DNA of 45,341 bases, from assembly GCA_945867155.1 (NCBI GenBank), contig CAMBHL010000010.1, positions 1 to 45,341 of the forward strand. Direction: 5' to 3'. This DNA comes from an uncultured Eubacteriaceae bacterium (GTDB taxonomy: Bacteria; Bacillota; Clostridia; Eubacteriales; Eubacteriaceae). Both the position numbers and the translations under genes were made by a program. A model generated the notes under the pieces. It saw nothing but the letters and a program-made list of their open reading frames with translations. It was not told the DNA's origin and did not search any database. This document shows positions 7,127-16,545 of this stretch, piece by piece (positions within the stretch are counted from its first letter, which is position 1; each line of letters begins with the position of its first letter).

Positions 7127-7807
7127 TTAATCAATTCCAGATAGGCTCTCCCTGTGAATTTGCCAAAGATCAGCATCCCCAAAATTTTGTTTGGAAAACT
7201 GTTCAAAAGCCTGTAAAATTAACGACGGCTTTATCGTCGCTTGATTTCGATAACTGAGACGAATTGTAAAAAGGAGATCGTTTGAATGGGGGTTCATTGA
7301 AAAATGTTCAATAAAAGGACGTGCATTAATTCTATGAAATTTTCCCTTTTTATTGCGCTTTTCAATGATAATATCATCTTGACACAAAAAACTTTGGATA
7401 GAATCCTCAATTATAGATTCCGGTGAACGATCCAATATTCTTATTTGGTAAGTAGAATTTTTTATCGAAGATGAAAGAGAGGGTACTTTTCCTTTAATCA
7501 GTGAAGCTTCTGTTATACAAAGACCTCTAGGCAGAGTCCGATTCATACGGCGAAGGAATTCTTCTGATGTAAGTTCTTGTGTCAGCCTAACGTCTGCATA
7601 TTCACAAGAAGAAGTCATGCCAACAGATAACGCAGTCGCAAATGAGAGTCTTTGATGTGCGTGAAATCCATTTGAATATGCCACTGGGATATTCGCTCTT
7701 CTGAAAGCGCGTTGGAATGTAGATTGTTGATCCAAATGTGAGAGAAAGCGAAGTTCTTTCAAACGTTCAAATTTAAAACGCATTGTCAACGAAATCATTT
7801 CACTCAT
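7127..7807 (-). CDS. Radical-SAM-linked protein, DUF2344/TIGR03936-like
   Basis: A 226-residue protein of the family always found next to, or fused with, the B12-binding-like radical SAM protein encoded just upstream. The N-terminus is typical: FKFERLKELRFLSHLDQQSTFQRAFRRANIPVAYSNGFHAHQRLSFA. Its biochemical function is not known to me. I start it at the ATG at 7807, which has GGAGGTG 5 bases upstream and overlaps the stop of the radical SAM gene (ATGAGTGA), a sign of translational coupling. A longer frame to 7846 exists but lacks this ribosome binding site and begins inside the neighbour. It ends just before the shared terminator at 7072-7119. Confidence 0.88.
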   Translation of the reverse strand: MSEMISLTMRFKFERLKELRFLSHLDQQSTFQRAFRRANIPVAYSNGFHAHQRLSFATALSVGMTSSCEYADVRLTQELTSEEFLRRMNRTLPRGLCITEASLIKGKVPSLSSSIKNSTYQIRILDRSPESIIEDSIQSFLCQDDIIIEKRNKKGKFHRINARPFIEHFSMNPHSNDLLFTIRLSYRNQATIKPSLILQAFEQFSKQNFGDADLWQIHRESLSGID

Positions 7808-9662
7808 GGTGACACCTCCACGCTGAATCGAACTGCATGATGCCACATCCAGCGCAACCAGTTCTGCAGTATGGTGTTACAGCAGCTTTTTGCGCACGCT
7901 TTAAATCGTTTATTAAAAATGATTTGCTAACTCCCATATCAATAAAATCCCAAGGAAGAATTTCAGTGGTTTCGCGATGACGATTAGCATAGAAAACGGG
8001 ATCTAAATGTGATGCCTCAAAAGCTGCTTCCCATTTATCTTGCCTAAAGCATTCATGCCAACTGTCGAATTTACATCCGGCCTGCCATGCTTTTAAAATA
8101 ACTTTCCCTAAGCGTCTGTCTCCCCTAGCCAGCACTGCTTCATAAAAACTAAGAATTGGCTCTGACCAATTGTATTTTATGTTGCGGTTTTTGATCCGAT
8201 TCTTCAGGATATTTTGTTTCTCTTTAAATTGCGAAATGGTATTTTGGCCGAACCATTGAAAAGGTGTAAAGGGTTTTGGAACAAAACCAGAGGTACTAAC
8301 AGTAATTTGACATCTTTGACCCTTAGGATGTTCATTCTGATCATAACAAGCTAATACATTTTCTGCAAGTCTAGCAATGCCCTCAATATCTTCTTCTGTT
8401 TCGCTTGGCAATCCTAACATAAAATAAAGTTTGATACGATGCCATCCGCGATTGAAAAAATTGGAAGCCGTTTGCATAAGATTTTCTTCGGTAATGTTTT
8501 TATTAATAACGTCTCTGAGACGTTGGGTCCCCGCTTCTGGTGCAAAAGTCAAGCTCGTTTTCCGCGCACTCTGTAATTTTTCTACAACGTCAGCGGATAC
8601 GGAATCTAAACGTAAGGAAGGTAAAGATACAGTGATATGTTTATTTTCGTATTTTTGAATGAGCGTTTCTGCTAATTCCTCAATATTTGGATAGTCACTC
8701 GTACTTAAAGAAAGCAGTGTAATTTCGTCATATCCTGTATTTTGTAATAATTTTTGAATGCCCTGGTCGATGCAATCAATGCTTTTGTCGCGAATGGGTC
8801 TGTAGATCATTCCAGCTTGACAAAAACGGCAGCCCCGTCCGCATCCACGAAAAATTTCGTATGGAATACGGTCTTGAACACTCTCATGATAAGGCATGAC
8901 CAGCTCCTCTGGATAATAAACGTGGTTTAAATCTTTAATAAATTGTTTCTTGATTTTTGCCGGAATCCCAGCAACATTAGATGTGAATTTTAAAATCTTT
9001 CCATCTTGATCGTATGTAGGTGTATATAAAGCTGGAACATAAACGCCGTCATAAGTTTGAGCGATGTGCAAAAGCCAGGCTGATTTAGAAAAATGGGATG
9101 CATTTCGTTTAGCTTTTTTGTAATCGTCAAGAAGCTTCATTAACACCTCTTCTCCTTCTCCAATGACAAAGCAGTCAAAAAAAGGAGCTAATGGTTCCGG
9201 ATTGCACACACAGGGACCACCACCAATAATGATGGGATCCTGATCACTTCGCTCTTCTGCCAAAACGGGTATATGTGCAAGATCCAGCATGTTTAACACA
9301 TTTGTGTAGGACATCTCGTATTGCAACGTGAAACCGATAAAATCAAAATCACCCAGCGAGTCCATTGTTTCAAGGGCATATAATGGAATATTGTTCTTGC
9401 GCAATAAGGATTCCATATCAAGCCAAGGTGCAAAAACGCGTTCACAATAATAATCTGGGATTGAATTGATAAGGCTGTATAAGATTTTCATCCCAAGATG
9501 CGACATACCAATTTCATATGTATCCGGGAAAGCAAAAGCAAAACGTACATTTACTTGATTTAGATCTTTGTGAACTGCGTTTACTTCATTGCCCTGATAA
9601 GTAATTGGTTTTTTTACTTTTGGAAGGATATAATTTTGTATAAACGATTTATTATCAGTCAT
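7800..9662 (-). CDS. B12-binding-like / radical SAM protein, TIGR03960-like
   Basis: A 620-residue radical SAM enzyme of a conserved bacterial family with unknown substrate. Residues about 35-200 resemble a cobalamin-binding Rossmann domain (FAFPDTYEIGMSHLGMKILYSLIN). The radical SAM core begins at about 265; its CxxxCxxC cluster is Cys274, Cys278 and Cys281 in FRGCGRGCRFCQAG. A second Cys group near the C-terminus (PYCRTGCAGCGIMQF) may bind another cluster or metal. The partner protein overlaps by 8 bases downstream. The gene starts 8 bases after the isocitrate dehydrogenase stop, so it is probably read from that promoter. The physical pairing of the two proteins is well conserved, but a link to RNA modification is only a guess. 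Confidence 0.9.
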   Translation of the reverse strand: MTDNKSFIQNYILPKVKKPITYQGNEVNAVHKDLNQVNVRFAFAFPDTYEIGMSHLGMKILYSLINSIPDYYCERVFAPWLDMESLLRKNNIPLYALETMDSLGDFDFIGFTLQYEMSYTNVLNMLDLAHIPVLAEERSDQDPIIIGGGPCVCNPEPLAPFFDCFVIGEGEEVLMKLLDDYKKAKRNASHFSKSAWLLHIAQTYDGVYVPALYTPTYDQDGKILKFTSNVAGIPAKIKKQFIKDLNHVYYPEELVMPYHESVQDRIPYEIFRGCGRGCRFCQAGMIYRPIRDKSIDCIDQGIQKLLQNTGYDEITLLSLSTSDYPNIEELAETLIQKYENKHITVSLPSLRLDSVSADVVEKLQSARKTSLTFAPEAGTQRLRDVINKNITEENLMQTASNFFNRGWHRIKLYFMLGLPSETEEDIEGIARLAENVLACYDQNEHPKGQRCQITVSTSGFVPKPFTPFQWFGQNTISQFKEKQNILKNRIKNRNIKYNWSEPILSFYEAVLARGDRRLGKVILKAWQAGCKFDSWHECFRQDKWEAAFEASHLDPVFYANRHRETTEILPWDFIDMGVSKSFLINDLKRAQKAAVTPYCRTGCAGCGIMQFDSAWRCHHE

Positions 9663-9670
9663 TCAATTTC

Positions 9671-10873
9671 TTACTTCTGAGTAAAGGAATCATAAAATTC
9701 ATCAAGGTCATCTCTGGAAAGGGTATCCATCAGATACTGAGCAAAAGCTTCCCCCGTTCCCCCGTCTGAACGACCGGTTAATACAACTTTCTTTTCATAT
9801 TCTGAACAGATTTGCAGTGCTTTGGAAAGTTTGTCAGCTTCATCTGAATAACCAATATAATCCAGCAACATACCGGCAGCTTTAATAATTGAACTAGGAT
9901 CTGCATATTGAGCTCGTCCTTCTTCCACCATACGAGGAGCAGAACCATGAATAGCTTCAAACATTGCGTGTTTTTTTCCAATATTTGCAGAGCCTGCTGT
10001 ACCAACGCCGCCTTGAAGTTCTGCAGCTTCATCAGTAATAATGTCACCGTATAAATTAGGCAAAACAACGACTTTAAACTGCTGTCTGCGTTTCGGATCG
10101 ACCAATTTTGCAGTCATAATGTCAATATACCAGTCATCCATTTCAACATCTGGATATTCTTTGGAAATTTCTTTGGCCGTATCTAAAAATTTACCATCTG
10201 TTGTTTTAATAACATTGGCTTTTGTAACAACAGTAACTTTATTCTTTCCTGATTTTTGTGCGTAGTCAAATGCAGCACGAATAATGCGTTCGCATCCAGG
10301 TTGTGTTGCAATCGTAAAATCAACAGCAAGATCGGGATTAACATTCACGCCTTCAGAGCCAACGGCATATCCACCTTCAGTGTTTTCTCTGAAAAATGTC
10401 CAGTCCACGCCTTCTTCTGGAATTTTAACTGGACGTAAATTGGCAAAAAGATCCAATTCTTTTCTCATTGCCACATTAGCAGATTCAATATTTGGCCATT
10501 TATCACCTTTTCTAGGCGTTGTTGTCGGCCCTTTTAATATAACATCGCATAATTTAAGTTCATCTAATACGTCATCTGGAATAGCTTTATGACAAGCAGC
10601 TCGATTTTCAATAGTGAGTCCGTCAATCGTTTTAATAACAACTCGACCGGATTCGATATCTTCTTTTAATAAAAATTCAAGGACGCGCTGTGCTTCTTTC
10701 GTGATGAATGGTCCAATGCCATCCCCACCAACAACACCGATTACGATACGATCTTTTTTAGAATAATCAATAAAATCACCTTCAGACTTCATTTTGTCAA
10801 TGCGCTGCAATTGTTCTTCAATAATTTTATTAAATTGATTTTGTGCAGCTTTCAATTCTGTTTGACTAATCAT
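9671..10873 (-). CDS. icd: Isocitrate/isopropylmalate-family dehydrogenase, probably isocitrate dehydrogenase
   Basis: A 400-residue beta-decarboxylating dehydrogenase. The segment SANVAMRKELDLFANLRPVK near 130-150 carries the Ser, Asn and two Arg positions that bind isocitrate in E. coli Icd (SxNxxxR and LRPV), and FRENTEGGYA supplies the conserved Arg and Tyr. The metal-binding Asp region is YGDIITDEAAEL, and FEAIHGSAPR is the cofactor loop. The Lys-Tyr pair that marks NADP use in E. coli is not evident (RM instead), so I leave the cofactor open. In a fermenter it would supply 2-oxoglutarate for glutamate. ATG follows AAGGAG by 6 bases. An extended -10 promoter lies at 10915-10923, after the terminator of the upstream gene. 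Confidence 0.85.
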   Translation of the reverse strand: MISQTELKAAQNQFNKIIEEQLQRIDKMKSEGDFIDYSKKDRIVIGVVGGDGIGPFITKEAQRVLEFLLKEDIESGRVVIKTIDGLTIENRAACHKAIPDDVLDELKLCDVILKGPTTTPRKGDKWPNIESANVAMRKELDLFANLRPVKIPEEGVDWTFFRENTEGGYAVGSEGVNVNPDLAVDFTIATQPGCERIIRAAFDYAQKSGKNKVTVVTKANVIKTTDGKFLDTAKEISKEYPDVEMDDWYIDIMTAKLVDPKRRQQFKVVVLPNLYGDIITDEAAELQGGVGTAGSANIGKKHAMFEAIHGSAPRMVEEGRAQYADPSSIIKAAGMLLDYIGYSDEADKLSKALQICSEYEKKVVLTGRSDGGTGEAFAQYLMDTLSRDDLDEFYDSFTQK

Positions 10874-10914
10874 AATATCTCCTTTTTAATAAAATTACAA
10901 AATTAATATGAAAT

Positions 10915-10923
10915 ATTATACCA
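10915..10923 (-). promoter_or_regulatory. Extended -10 promoter for the isocitrate dehydrogenase gene
   Basis: On the minus strand the sequence reads TGGTATAAT, a consensus TATAAT (10915-10920) with the TGN extension. It lies 42 bases upstream of the start codon and just downstream of the preceding terminator, so the gene most likely has its own transcript. A good -35 is not visible. Confidence 0.6.
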
Positions 10924-10941
10924 TAAACCTATAAAAATAAA

Positions 10942-10977
10942 AAAGCTAAGCAACTGAAAATTCAGTTGCTTAGCTTT
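10942..10977 (-). terminator. Terminator of the pyruvate:ferredoxin oxidoreductase gene
   Basis: A 17-bp perfect stem (10942-10958 with 10961-10977) and a 2-base spacer, followed on the minus strand by TTTATTTTTATA. It begins 19 bases after the stop codon. Confidence 0.92.
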
Positions 10978-10995
10978 AAACGTGAAAATTATAGC

Positions 10996-13900
10996 TTAAT
11001 TTTCATTGCGTTTTACATATCCGTTGTAACGGGCTTCCGCTTCTTTCTGTGTTTGTTTATACAGTTCATCTGCAATTTCAGGGAATCCACGACGAAGTGA
11101 ATTATAACGCACTTCAGACATAATGAAATCTTGGAATTTGCTGAAATCAGGTTTCTTACTGTCAAGTGAGAACGGATGATCAGATTCAGGATTGAAATGA
11201 TACAGATCCCAATATCCACATTCAACAGCAAGTTTTTCGTGAGTTGGAGTCTTGCCCATACCACCTTTGATACCATGGTTAATGCACGGAGCGTAACCAA
11301 TGATCAGTGAAGGTCCTTTATAGGCTTCTGCTTCTTTCAAAACTTTAATAAACTGATTCTTATCAGCTCCGATGGCAACTTGAGCAACATATACATAGCC
11401 GTAAGTTGCAGCCATCATGCCTAAATCTTTTTTCTTTACACGTTCCCCTGCTGCAGCAAACTGGGCAATAGCTGCGGTAGGAGTTGATTTAGACGCCTGA
11501 CCACCAGTATTAGAATAAACTTCTGTATCCAATACGAAGACGTTGATATCTTCTTTTGATGCTAAGACATGATCTAATCCACCATATCCGATATCGTATG
11601 CCCAGCCATCACCGCCGATAATCCAAATTGATTTCTTCACAAGGTGATCGCTGTTGTCTTTGACAAATTTAACTTTATCAGCCAATTCAGCAGGAGCATC
11701 AAATTTATCTAATGCAGCTTTCAATGCAGGTGCAGCAGCTTTAGAAGCATCTCCATCATCTTTGCCTGCAACCCAAGCATCAATTGCTTCAGAAAGATCT
11801 GCAGGTGCTGATTCTTTAATATCTGTCAAATAATCTGCAATCGTATTTCTGATTGCCTTTGTACCTTGAAGCATACCAAAACCATATTCAGCATTGTCTT
11901 CAAAGAGTGAGTTGGCAAATGTTGGCCCTTGTCCTTTAGCGTTTGTGCAATACGGTGATGCTGGTGCGGAAGCGCCCCAAATAGATGAACAGCCTGTGGC
12001 GTTTGCAATCATCATCCGATCGCCATATAACTGTGTGATTGTCTTGATGTATGGTGTTTCACCGCAGCCGGCACATGCGCCTGAGAATTCAAGCAATGGC
12101 TGGCAGAACTGGCTTCCTTTAACAGAATATTTATCCATTCTGTCGTCTTTAACAGGAACAGTTGTCGCATAGTCCCAATTTTCAACTTGATCTAATTCTT
12201 CGTGGATTGGAACCATAGTTAAAGCTTTTTCCTTGGCAATACATGCATCGACGCAGTTGCCGCAGCCTGTGCAGTCTAAAACATCAACTTGAATTCTGAA
12301 TTCAAGATCAGATAATTGTTTGCCAATAGCTTTCTTAGTTTCAAATCCTGCAGGTGCTTTGCTCTTTTCATCTTTTGTAACAAGAACAGGACGAATAGCT
12401 GCATGCGGGCATACGAAGGAACACTGGTTACACTGGATACATTTAGAAATATCCCATTTTGGAACATTTACTGCAATCCCGCGTTTTTCATATGCTGATG
12501 TACCGGACATCCAAGTCCCGTCTTCATAACCTTCGAATGCAGAAACAGGAATTGTGTCACCTTCGAAACGTCCGATCGGTCTGACAATGTCATGTACAAA
12601 TTTAGGATCAGTATCAGGTTTTTCCGGAGCGTCTTGCGCATTTGCCCATTCAGCAGGAACATCAAATTTCTTTAAAATGCTTGGGTCAACACCAGCATCA
12701 ACAGCTTGATAGTTCATTTGAACAATCTTATCGCCCTTGTGACCATAAGTCTTTTTAATTGATGCTTTTGAGTATTTAACAGCATCTTCAATAGGAATGA
12801 TGTTAGCCAATTTGAAGAATGCAGCCTGCATAATCATATTAGTTCGACGACCAAGTCCAATGTCTTCAGCAGCTTTTGTCGCATTAATTGTATAGAACTG
12901 GATATCGTTCTGAGCAATATAACGTTTCATAGAAGCCGGGAATTCTTGATCAATCTGTTCAGGTGTCCAAACAGTATTTAACAGGAAAGAACCGCCCTTC
13001 TTTAAGCCTCTGAGTAAATCATACTGATGTACATAAGATTCAGTAGAGCAGGAGATAAAGTCTGCTTGATTGATGAGATAAGGTGATTTAATAGGTTTCT
13101 TACCAAATCTCAAGTGTGAACAGGTAATCCCGCCTGACTTCTTGGAGTCATAATCGAAATAACCTTGAGCATACAGATCCGTATTGTCACCAATAATTTT
13201 AATGGCGGATTTATTGGCACCAACTGTCCCATCAGATCCGAGACCCCAGAACTTGCAACTTGTTGTGCCTTCCGGAATAGTATTAATTTCTTCTTTAACT
13301 TCCAAGCTGCGATGAGTAATATCATCAACAATAGCTAATGTAAACTGATCCTTCGGTTCAGCTTCATTCATATTGTCGAATACAGCTTTAATATCGCTGG
13401 AAGTTGTATCTTTTGAACCCAAACCATAAACGCCGCCTAAGATCTTAGGTGCATTTTCTACGCCATAGAAAGCTGTGCATACATCTTCATAAAGCGGATT
13501 TCCTAAAGCGCCAGGTTCCTTTGTTCTGTCAAGAACAGTAATAATCTTAGCGGTTTTTGGAATGGCCTTCATTAAATATTCTTTAGCAAAAGGTCTGTAC
13601 AAGTGAACCTTTACAACACCAAGCTTTTCTCCCTGTTTAGCCAGGTAATCAATCGTTTCTTCAATTGTATCAGTGATTGAACCCATCGCAACAATAATAT
13701 GTTCTGCGTTCGGATCACCATAATAATTAAAGAGGTGATATTCACGCCCAGTAACTTCTGAGATCTTTTGTAAATAGCCTTCTACAATTTCTGGAACTGC
13801 ATCATAATAACGGTTTGCAGCTTCTTTCGCCTGGAAGAAAATATCGCCATTCTGAGCGGTACCTCTTGTCACAGGATGTTCCGGATTAAGCGCTCTATTC

Positions 13901-14511
13901 CGGAAGTCTTGAATGGCATCCCAATCAACCAATTTCTTAAAGACATCATAATCCATTACTTCAACTTTCTGAATTTCATGTGAAGTTCTGAACCCGTCAA
14001 AGAAATGTAAGAAAGGAATTCGAGATTTAATCGCAGCTAAGTGAGCAACACCGCCAATATCCATGACTTCCTGAACAGAACCAGATGCTAACAGAGCAAA
14101 TCCTGTCTGACGGCATGCCATAACATCACCATGATCACCAAAGATACAGAGTGAATGGGCTGCTAATGTACGAGCTGATACGTGAAATACGCCTGGCAAT
14201 AATTCACCAGCAATTTTGTACATATTTGGAATCATTAAAAGCAGCCCTTGAGATGCAGTAAACGTGGTAGTCAGCGCACCAGACTGTAATGAACCATGAA
14301 CTGTCCCAGCGGCACCACCTTCAGATTCCATTTCAGTCACTTTTACAGTTTCACCGAAAATGTTCTTTCTCCCTGCAGCAGACCATGCATCAACATGTTC
14401 AGCCATTGGTGAAGAAGGGGTGATCGGATAAATCCCAGCGACTTCGGTAAAAGCATATGCGACGTGTGCCGCTGCTTCATTACCATCCATCGTCATCATT
14501 TTTTTCGACAT
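10996..14511 (-). CDS. nifJ: Pyruvate:ferredoxin (flavodoxin) oxidoreductase
   Basis: A one-chain homodimer-type enzyme (1,171 residues) that converts pyruvate and CoA to acetyl-CoA, CO2 and reduced ferredoxin, the central step of clostridial fermentation. The order is as expected: alpha-like N-terminal domain with YPITPSSPMAEHVDAW, gamma domain, two [4Fe-4S] ferredoxin motifs (CIQCNQCSFVCP near 689 and CTGCGNCVDAC near 745), a further Cys pair (GACAGCGETPY) for the proximal cluster, and the thiamine diphosphate motif (GGDGWAYDIGYGGLDH near 963). I start it at the ATG at 14511, which has GGAGGAAA directly upstream; the frame extends to 14544 without a ribosome binding site. It is a single-gene unit with its own likely promoter and terminator. 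Confidence 0.97.
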   Translation of the reverse strand: MSKKMMTMDGNEAAAHVAYAFTEVAGIYPITPSSPMAEHVDAWSAAGRKNIFGETVKVTEMESEGGAAGTVHGSLQSGALTTTFTASQGLLLMIPNMYKIAGELLPGVFHVSARTLAAHSLCIFGDHGDVMACRQTGFALLASGSVQEVMDIGGVAHLAAIKSRIPFLHFFDGFRTSHEIQKVEVMDYDVFKKLVDWDAIQDFRNRALNPEHPVTRGTAQNGDIFFQAKEAANRYYDAVPEIVEGYLQKISEVTGREYHLFNYYGDPNAEHIIVAMGSITDTIEETIDYLAKQGEKLGVVKVHLYRPFAKEYLMKAIPKTAKIITVLDRTKEPGALGNPLYEDVCTAFYGVENAPKILGGVYGLGSKDTTSSDIKAVFDNMNEAEPKDQFTLAIVDDITHRSLEVKEEINTIPEGTTSCKFWGLGSDGTVGANKSAIKIIGDNTDLYAQGYFDYDSKKSGGITCSHLRFGKKPIKSPYLINQADFISCSTESYVHQYDLLRGLKKGGSFLLNTVWTPEQIDQEFPASMKRYIAQNDIQFYTINATKAAEDIGLGRRTNMIMQAAFFKLANIIPIEDAVKYSKASIKKTYGHKGDKIVQMNYQAVDAGVDPSILKKFDVPAEWANAQDAPEKPDTDPKFVHDIVRPIGRFEGDTIPVSAFEGYEDGTWMSGTSAYEKRGIAVNVPKWDISKCIQCNQCSFVCPHAAIRPVLVTKDEKSKAPAGFETKKAIGKQLSDLEFRIQVDVLDCTGCGNCVDACIAKEKALTMVPIHEELDQVENWDYATTVPVKDDRMDKYSVKGSQFCQPLLEFSGACAGCGETPYIKTITQLYGDRMMIANATGCSSIWGASAPASPYCTNAKGQGPTFANSLFEDNAEYGFGMLQGTKAIRNTIADYLTDIKESAPADLSEAIDAWVAGKDDGDASKAAAPALKAALDKFDAPAELADKVKFVKDNSDHLVKKSIWIIGGDGWAYDIGYGGLDHVLASKEDINVFVLDTEVYSNTGGQASKSTPTAAIAQFAAAGERVKKKDLGMMAATYGYVYVAQVAIGADKNQFIKVLKEAEAYKGPSLIIGYAPCINHGIKGGMGKTPTHEKLAVECGYWDLYHFNPESDHPFSLDSKKPDFSKFQDFIMSEVRYNSLRRGFPEIADELYKQTQKEAEARYNGYVKRNEN

Positions 14512-14578
14512 ATTTTCCTCCTCTTTATAATAATTGATAAACACAAAAACACTTGATAAAGCATCTTTACTACAAATT

Positions 14579-14587
14579 ATTATATCA
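14579..14587 (-). promoter_or_regulatory. Extended -10 promoter for the pyruvate:ferredoxin oxidoreductase gene
   Basis: The minus strand reads TGATATAAT, with a perfect TATAAT at 14579-14584 and the TGN extension. It implies a leader of roughly 60 bases. The -35 region (near CTGTAT) is poor, as is common with extended -10 promoters. Confidence 0.55.
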
Positions 14588-14633
14588 TAATAGCAAAAAT
14601 TATACAGTTCTATTAAAGATATTTTTTTGATGT

Positions 14634-14650
14634 TCGATACACTTTATCGA
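14634..14650. promoter_or_regulatory. Short dyad upstream of the pyruvate:ferredoxin oxidoreductase promoter
   Basis: TCGATA and its reverse complement TATCGA flank a 5-base spacer, about 50 bases upstream of the extended -10. The position would suit a regulator, but it does not match the Rex operator and could be chance in AT-rich DNA. Confidence 0.25.
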
Positions 14651-14698
14651 TATAAATTTAATGACTCAATAAGGCAAAAAATTATCTTTTTTTCGTTA

Positions 14699-15187
14699 TC
14701 ACTTCAATTCAAACAATTTTCCTGAGATATTGTTATCTTTAATTTCGATACATCCATATGATGGCGCTTCAGAATACCGACCTCCGATCAAGGAGCCTGG
14801 ATTCATCATCAATATATTATTCTTTCTCAAAAGTAATTTACGATGTGTGTGACCAAACAATACAATATCTGCGTTTTTTTGTTCTGCCTCATAATATAAA
14901 GAATCTATATCTTGTTTAACATTATATAAATGTCCATGAGTTGCAAAAACAACTTTTTTTTCAAATTTTATTCGCGCAAAATTGAGTCCGTTTGGAGAAT
15001 TTATATCGCAATTTCCTTTTATCGAATATACTGGTTTATGACACCAGACTTTTATTTTTTGTGCATCTCGGACATAATCTCCTAAATGAAAAACTGCATC
15101 CACACCAAGATGATTCAATTTTATAACCGCATCTTGCAAATTGGCTATATTTCCATGACTATCTGATAATACCCCAATTCTCACCAA
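14699..15187 (-). CDS. YfcE/MJ0936-type metallophosphoesterase
   Basis: A 162-residue calcineurin-like phosphoesterase of the small YfcE/MJ0936 family, which hydrolyses phosphodiester model substrates; the natural substrate is uncertain. Metal ligands are visible in order: GVLSDSHGN (Asp, His) near the N-terminus, HLGDYVRD, KGNCD, ATHGH and FGHTHR. The start is either TTG at 15187 or GTG at 15184, both served by GGAG; the second gives a slightly more typical start (RIGVLSDSHG). It is the last gene of the rph-rdgB set, 12 bases after rdgB, an order common in clostridia. No good terminator is seen after it. Confidence 0.9.
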   Translation of the reverse strand: MVRIGVLSDSHGNIANLQDAVIKLNHLGVDAVFHLGDYVRDAQKIKVWCHKPVYSIKGNCDINSPNGLNFARIKFEKKVVFATHGHLYNVKQDIDSLYYEAEQKNADIVLFGHTHRKLLLRKNNILMMNPGSLIGGRYSEAPSYGCIEIKDNNISGKLFELK

Positions 15188-15199
15188 AATTCACTCCAA

Positions 15200-15814
15200 T
15201 TATAAATTATACTTTGTTTTTATTTTAAGATATGCTTTTTTTAACGCAATTGCGCGGTGAGAAATACGATCTTTTTCTTTTATGTCCATTTGGGCATAAG
15301 TAAGACCTGTTTGATCTTCTATAAATAATGGGTCATATCCGAAACCATTATTTCCCACCTCACGCAAAGCAATTCGGCCTTGGACAGTTCCCCGGCATGT
15401 CCATTCTTCGCCGTCTGGGAAAATCAAAGCAATACAGCTAACAAATTGTGCTGTCCTTTTAGATAATGGAATATCCTTCATTGCTTTTAACAATTTCCTA
15501 TTATTATCTTCATAAGTGGCTTCAAGTCCTGCATATCGAGCAGAAAAGATACCCGGAGCGCCATTAAGTGCATCAACACAAAGTCCGGAATCATCTGCCA
15601 ACAAGATGGTACGATCGTCATGCGTGATAAATGGTTTGATAGTATGAACTTTAATTAAGGCATTCTCTTCAAAGGTCTTTCCATCTTCTATGATATCGGC
15701 ATTGATACCAGCTTCATTCATTGTTATAACTTGAAATTTTTCCCCAAACAAATCATTTATTTCAACTGACTTCCCTTTATTTCCTGTTGCAACAATTATT
15801 TTAAAATTTTCCAT
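15200..15814 (-). CDS. rdgB: XTP/dITP diphosphatase (RdgB/HAM1)
   Basis: A 204-residue nucleotide-pool cleaning enzyme that hydrolyses XTP, ITP and dITP to the monophosphates, keeping deaminated purines out of DNA and RNA. The family motifs are clear: VATGNKGKSVEI at the N-terminus (nucleotide binding), LLADDSGLCVDALNGAPGIFSARYAG in the middle, FGYDPLF and SHRAIALKK near the end. Its ATG overlaps the rph stop as TAATG, so translation is coupled. RdgB next to RNase PH is a very common bacterial arrangement; a hypoxanthine-DNA glycosylase encoded elsewhere in the window handles the same damage after incorporation. Confidence 0.95.
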   Translation of the reverse strand: MENFKIIVATGNKGKSVEINDLFGEKFQVITMNEAGINADIIEDGKTFEENALIKVHTIKPFITHDDRTILLADDSGLCVDALNGAPGIFSARYAGLEATYEDNNRKLLKAMKDIPLSKRTAQFVSCIALIFPDGEEWTCRGTVQGRIALREVGNNGFGYDPLFIEDQTGLTYAQMDIKEKDRISHRAIALKKAYLKIKTKYNL

Positions 15815-16545
15815 TATTTAATACCTAACGCATTTTTTTGACGCGAAATAAGTTCTTTTATTCCTTTCTTCGCAAGTGACAATAAAGACAAAAGCTCATT
15901 ATTTGTAAATGGTCTTGCTTCTCCTGTACCTTGTATTTCAATAAATTCACCCTTATCTGTCATAACAACATTCATATCTACAATTGCATTGGAATCTTCT
16001 TCGTAACATAAATCTAAAATCGGCAGTTCTTGATAGATTCCAACCGATATTGATGCAACAATACTGGTGATTGGATTTTCTGATAAAAGTTCCTTTCTTA
16101 ATAAAAATTGAACTGCATCATATAAAGCAACAAACGATCCTGTTATTGAAGCAGTTCGCGTTCCTCCGTCTGCTTGAATAACATCACAGTCAATTTTTAT
16201 TGTTCTTTCACCCAATTTATCTAAATCAACAACAGATCGTAAACTTCTTCCGATTAATCTTTGGATCTCTATCGATCGACTGTCAACTTTTCCATTTCTA
16301 TCTCTTTTTTTTCTTGTTTTTGTTGAACTTGGAAGCATACTGTATTCTGCTGTTACCCAGCCTTTACCCTCTCCTCGCATAAAAGAAGGGACTGTTTCAT
16401 CTATCATAGCGGTACATAAAACCGTCGTATCACCTGTTTGAATCAAAACAGAGCCAGGGGCATATTTGGTAACATGCCGTTTAATATAAACAGGTCGTCC
16501 TTCATCAAAAGAACGACCGTCTCTTCTTATTAGTGATTTATTCAT
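15814..16545 (-). CDS. rph: Ribonuclease PH
   Basis: A phosphorolytic 3'-to-5' exoribonuclease that trims tRNA 3' ends, using phosphate and releasing nucleoside diphosphates. The 243-residue length is normal. [15 protein letters not shown] at the start, [35 protein letters not shown] (the Arg-rich RNA and phosphate region) and [17 protein letters not shown] are family signatures. Its ATG overlaps the gatB stop (ATGAATAA), and its own stop overlaps the rdgB start, so the three genes are tightly coupled. Confidence 0.96.
   Translation of the reverse strand: MNKSLIRRDGRSFDEGRPVYIKRHVTKYAPGSVLIQTGDTTVLCTAMIDETVPSFMRGEGKGWVTAEYSMLPSSTKTRKKRDRNGKVDSRSIEIQRLIGRSLRSVVDLDKLGERTIKIDCDVIQADGGTRTASITGSFVALYDAVQFLLRKELLSENPITSIVASISVGIYQELPILDLCYEEDSNAIVDMNVVMTDKGEFIEIQGTGEARPFTNNELLSLLSLAKKGIKELISRQKNALGIK

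Noticed and set aside
10041..10592. Three plus-strand open frames opposite the isocitrate dehydrogenase gene
   Set aside because: They have no ribosome binding sites, their translations look like antisense of the conserved enzyme, and they overlap one another.
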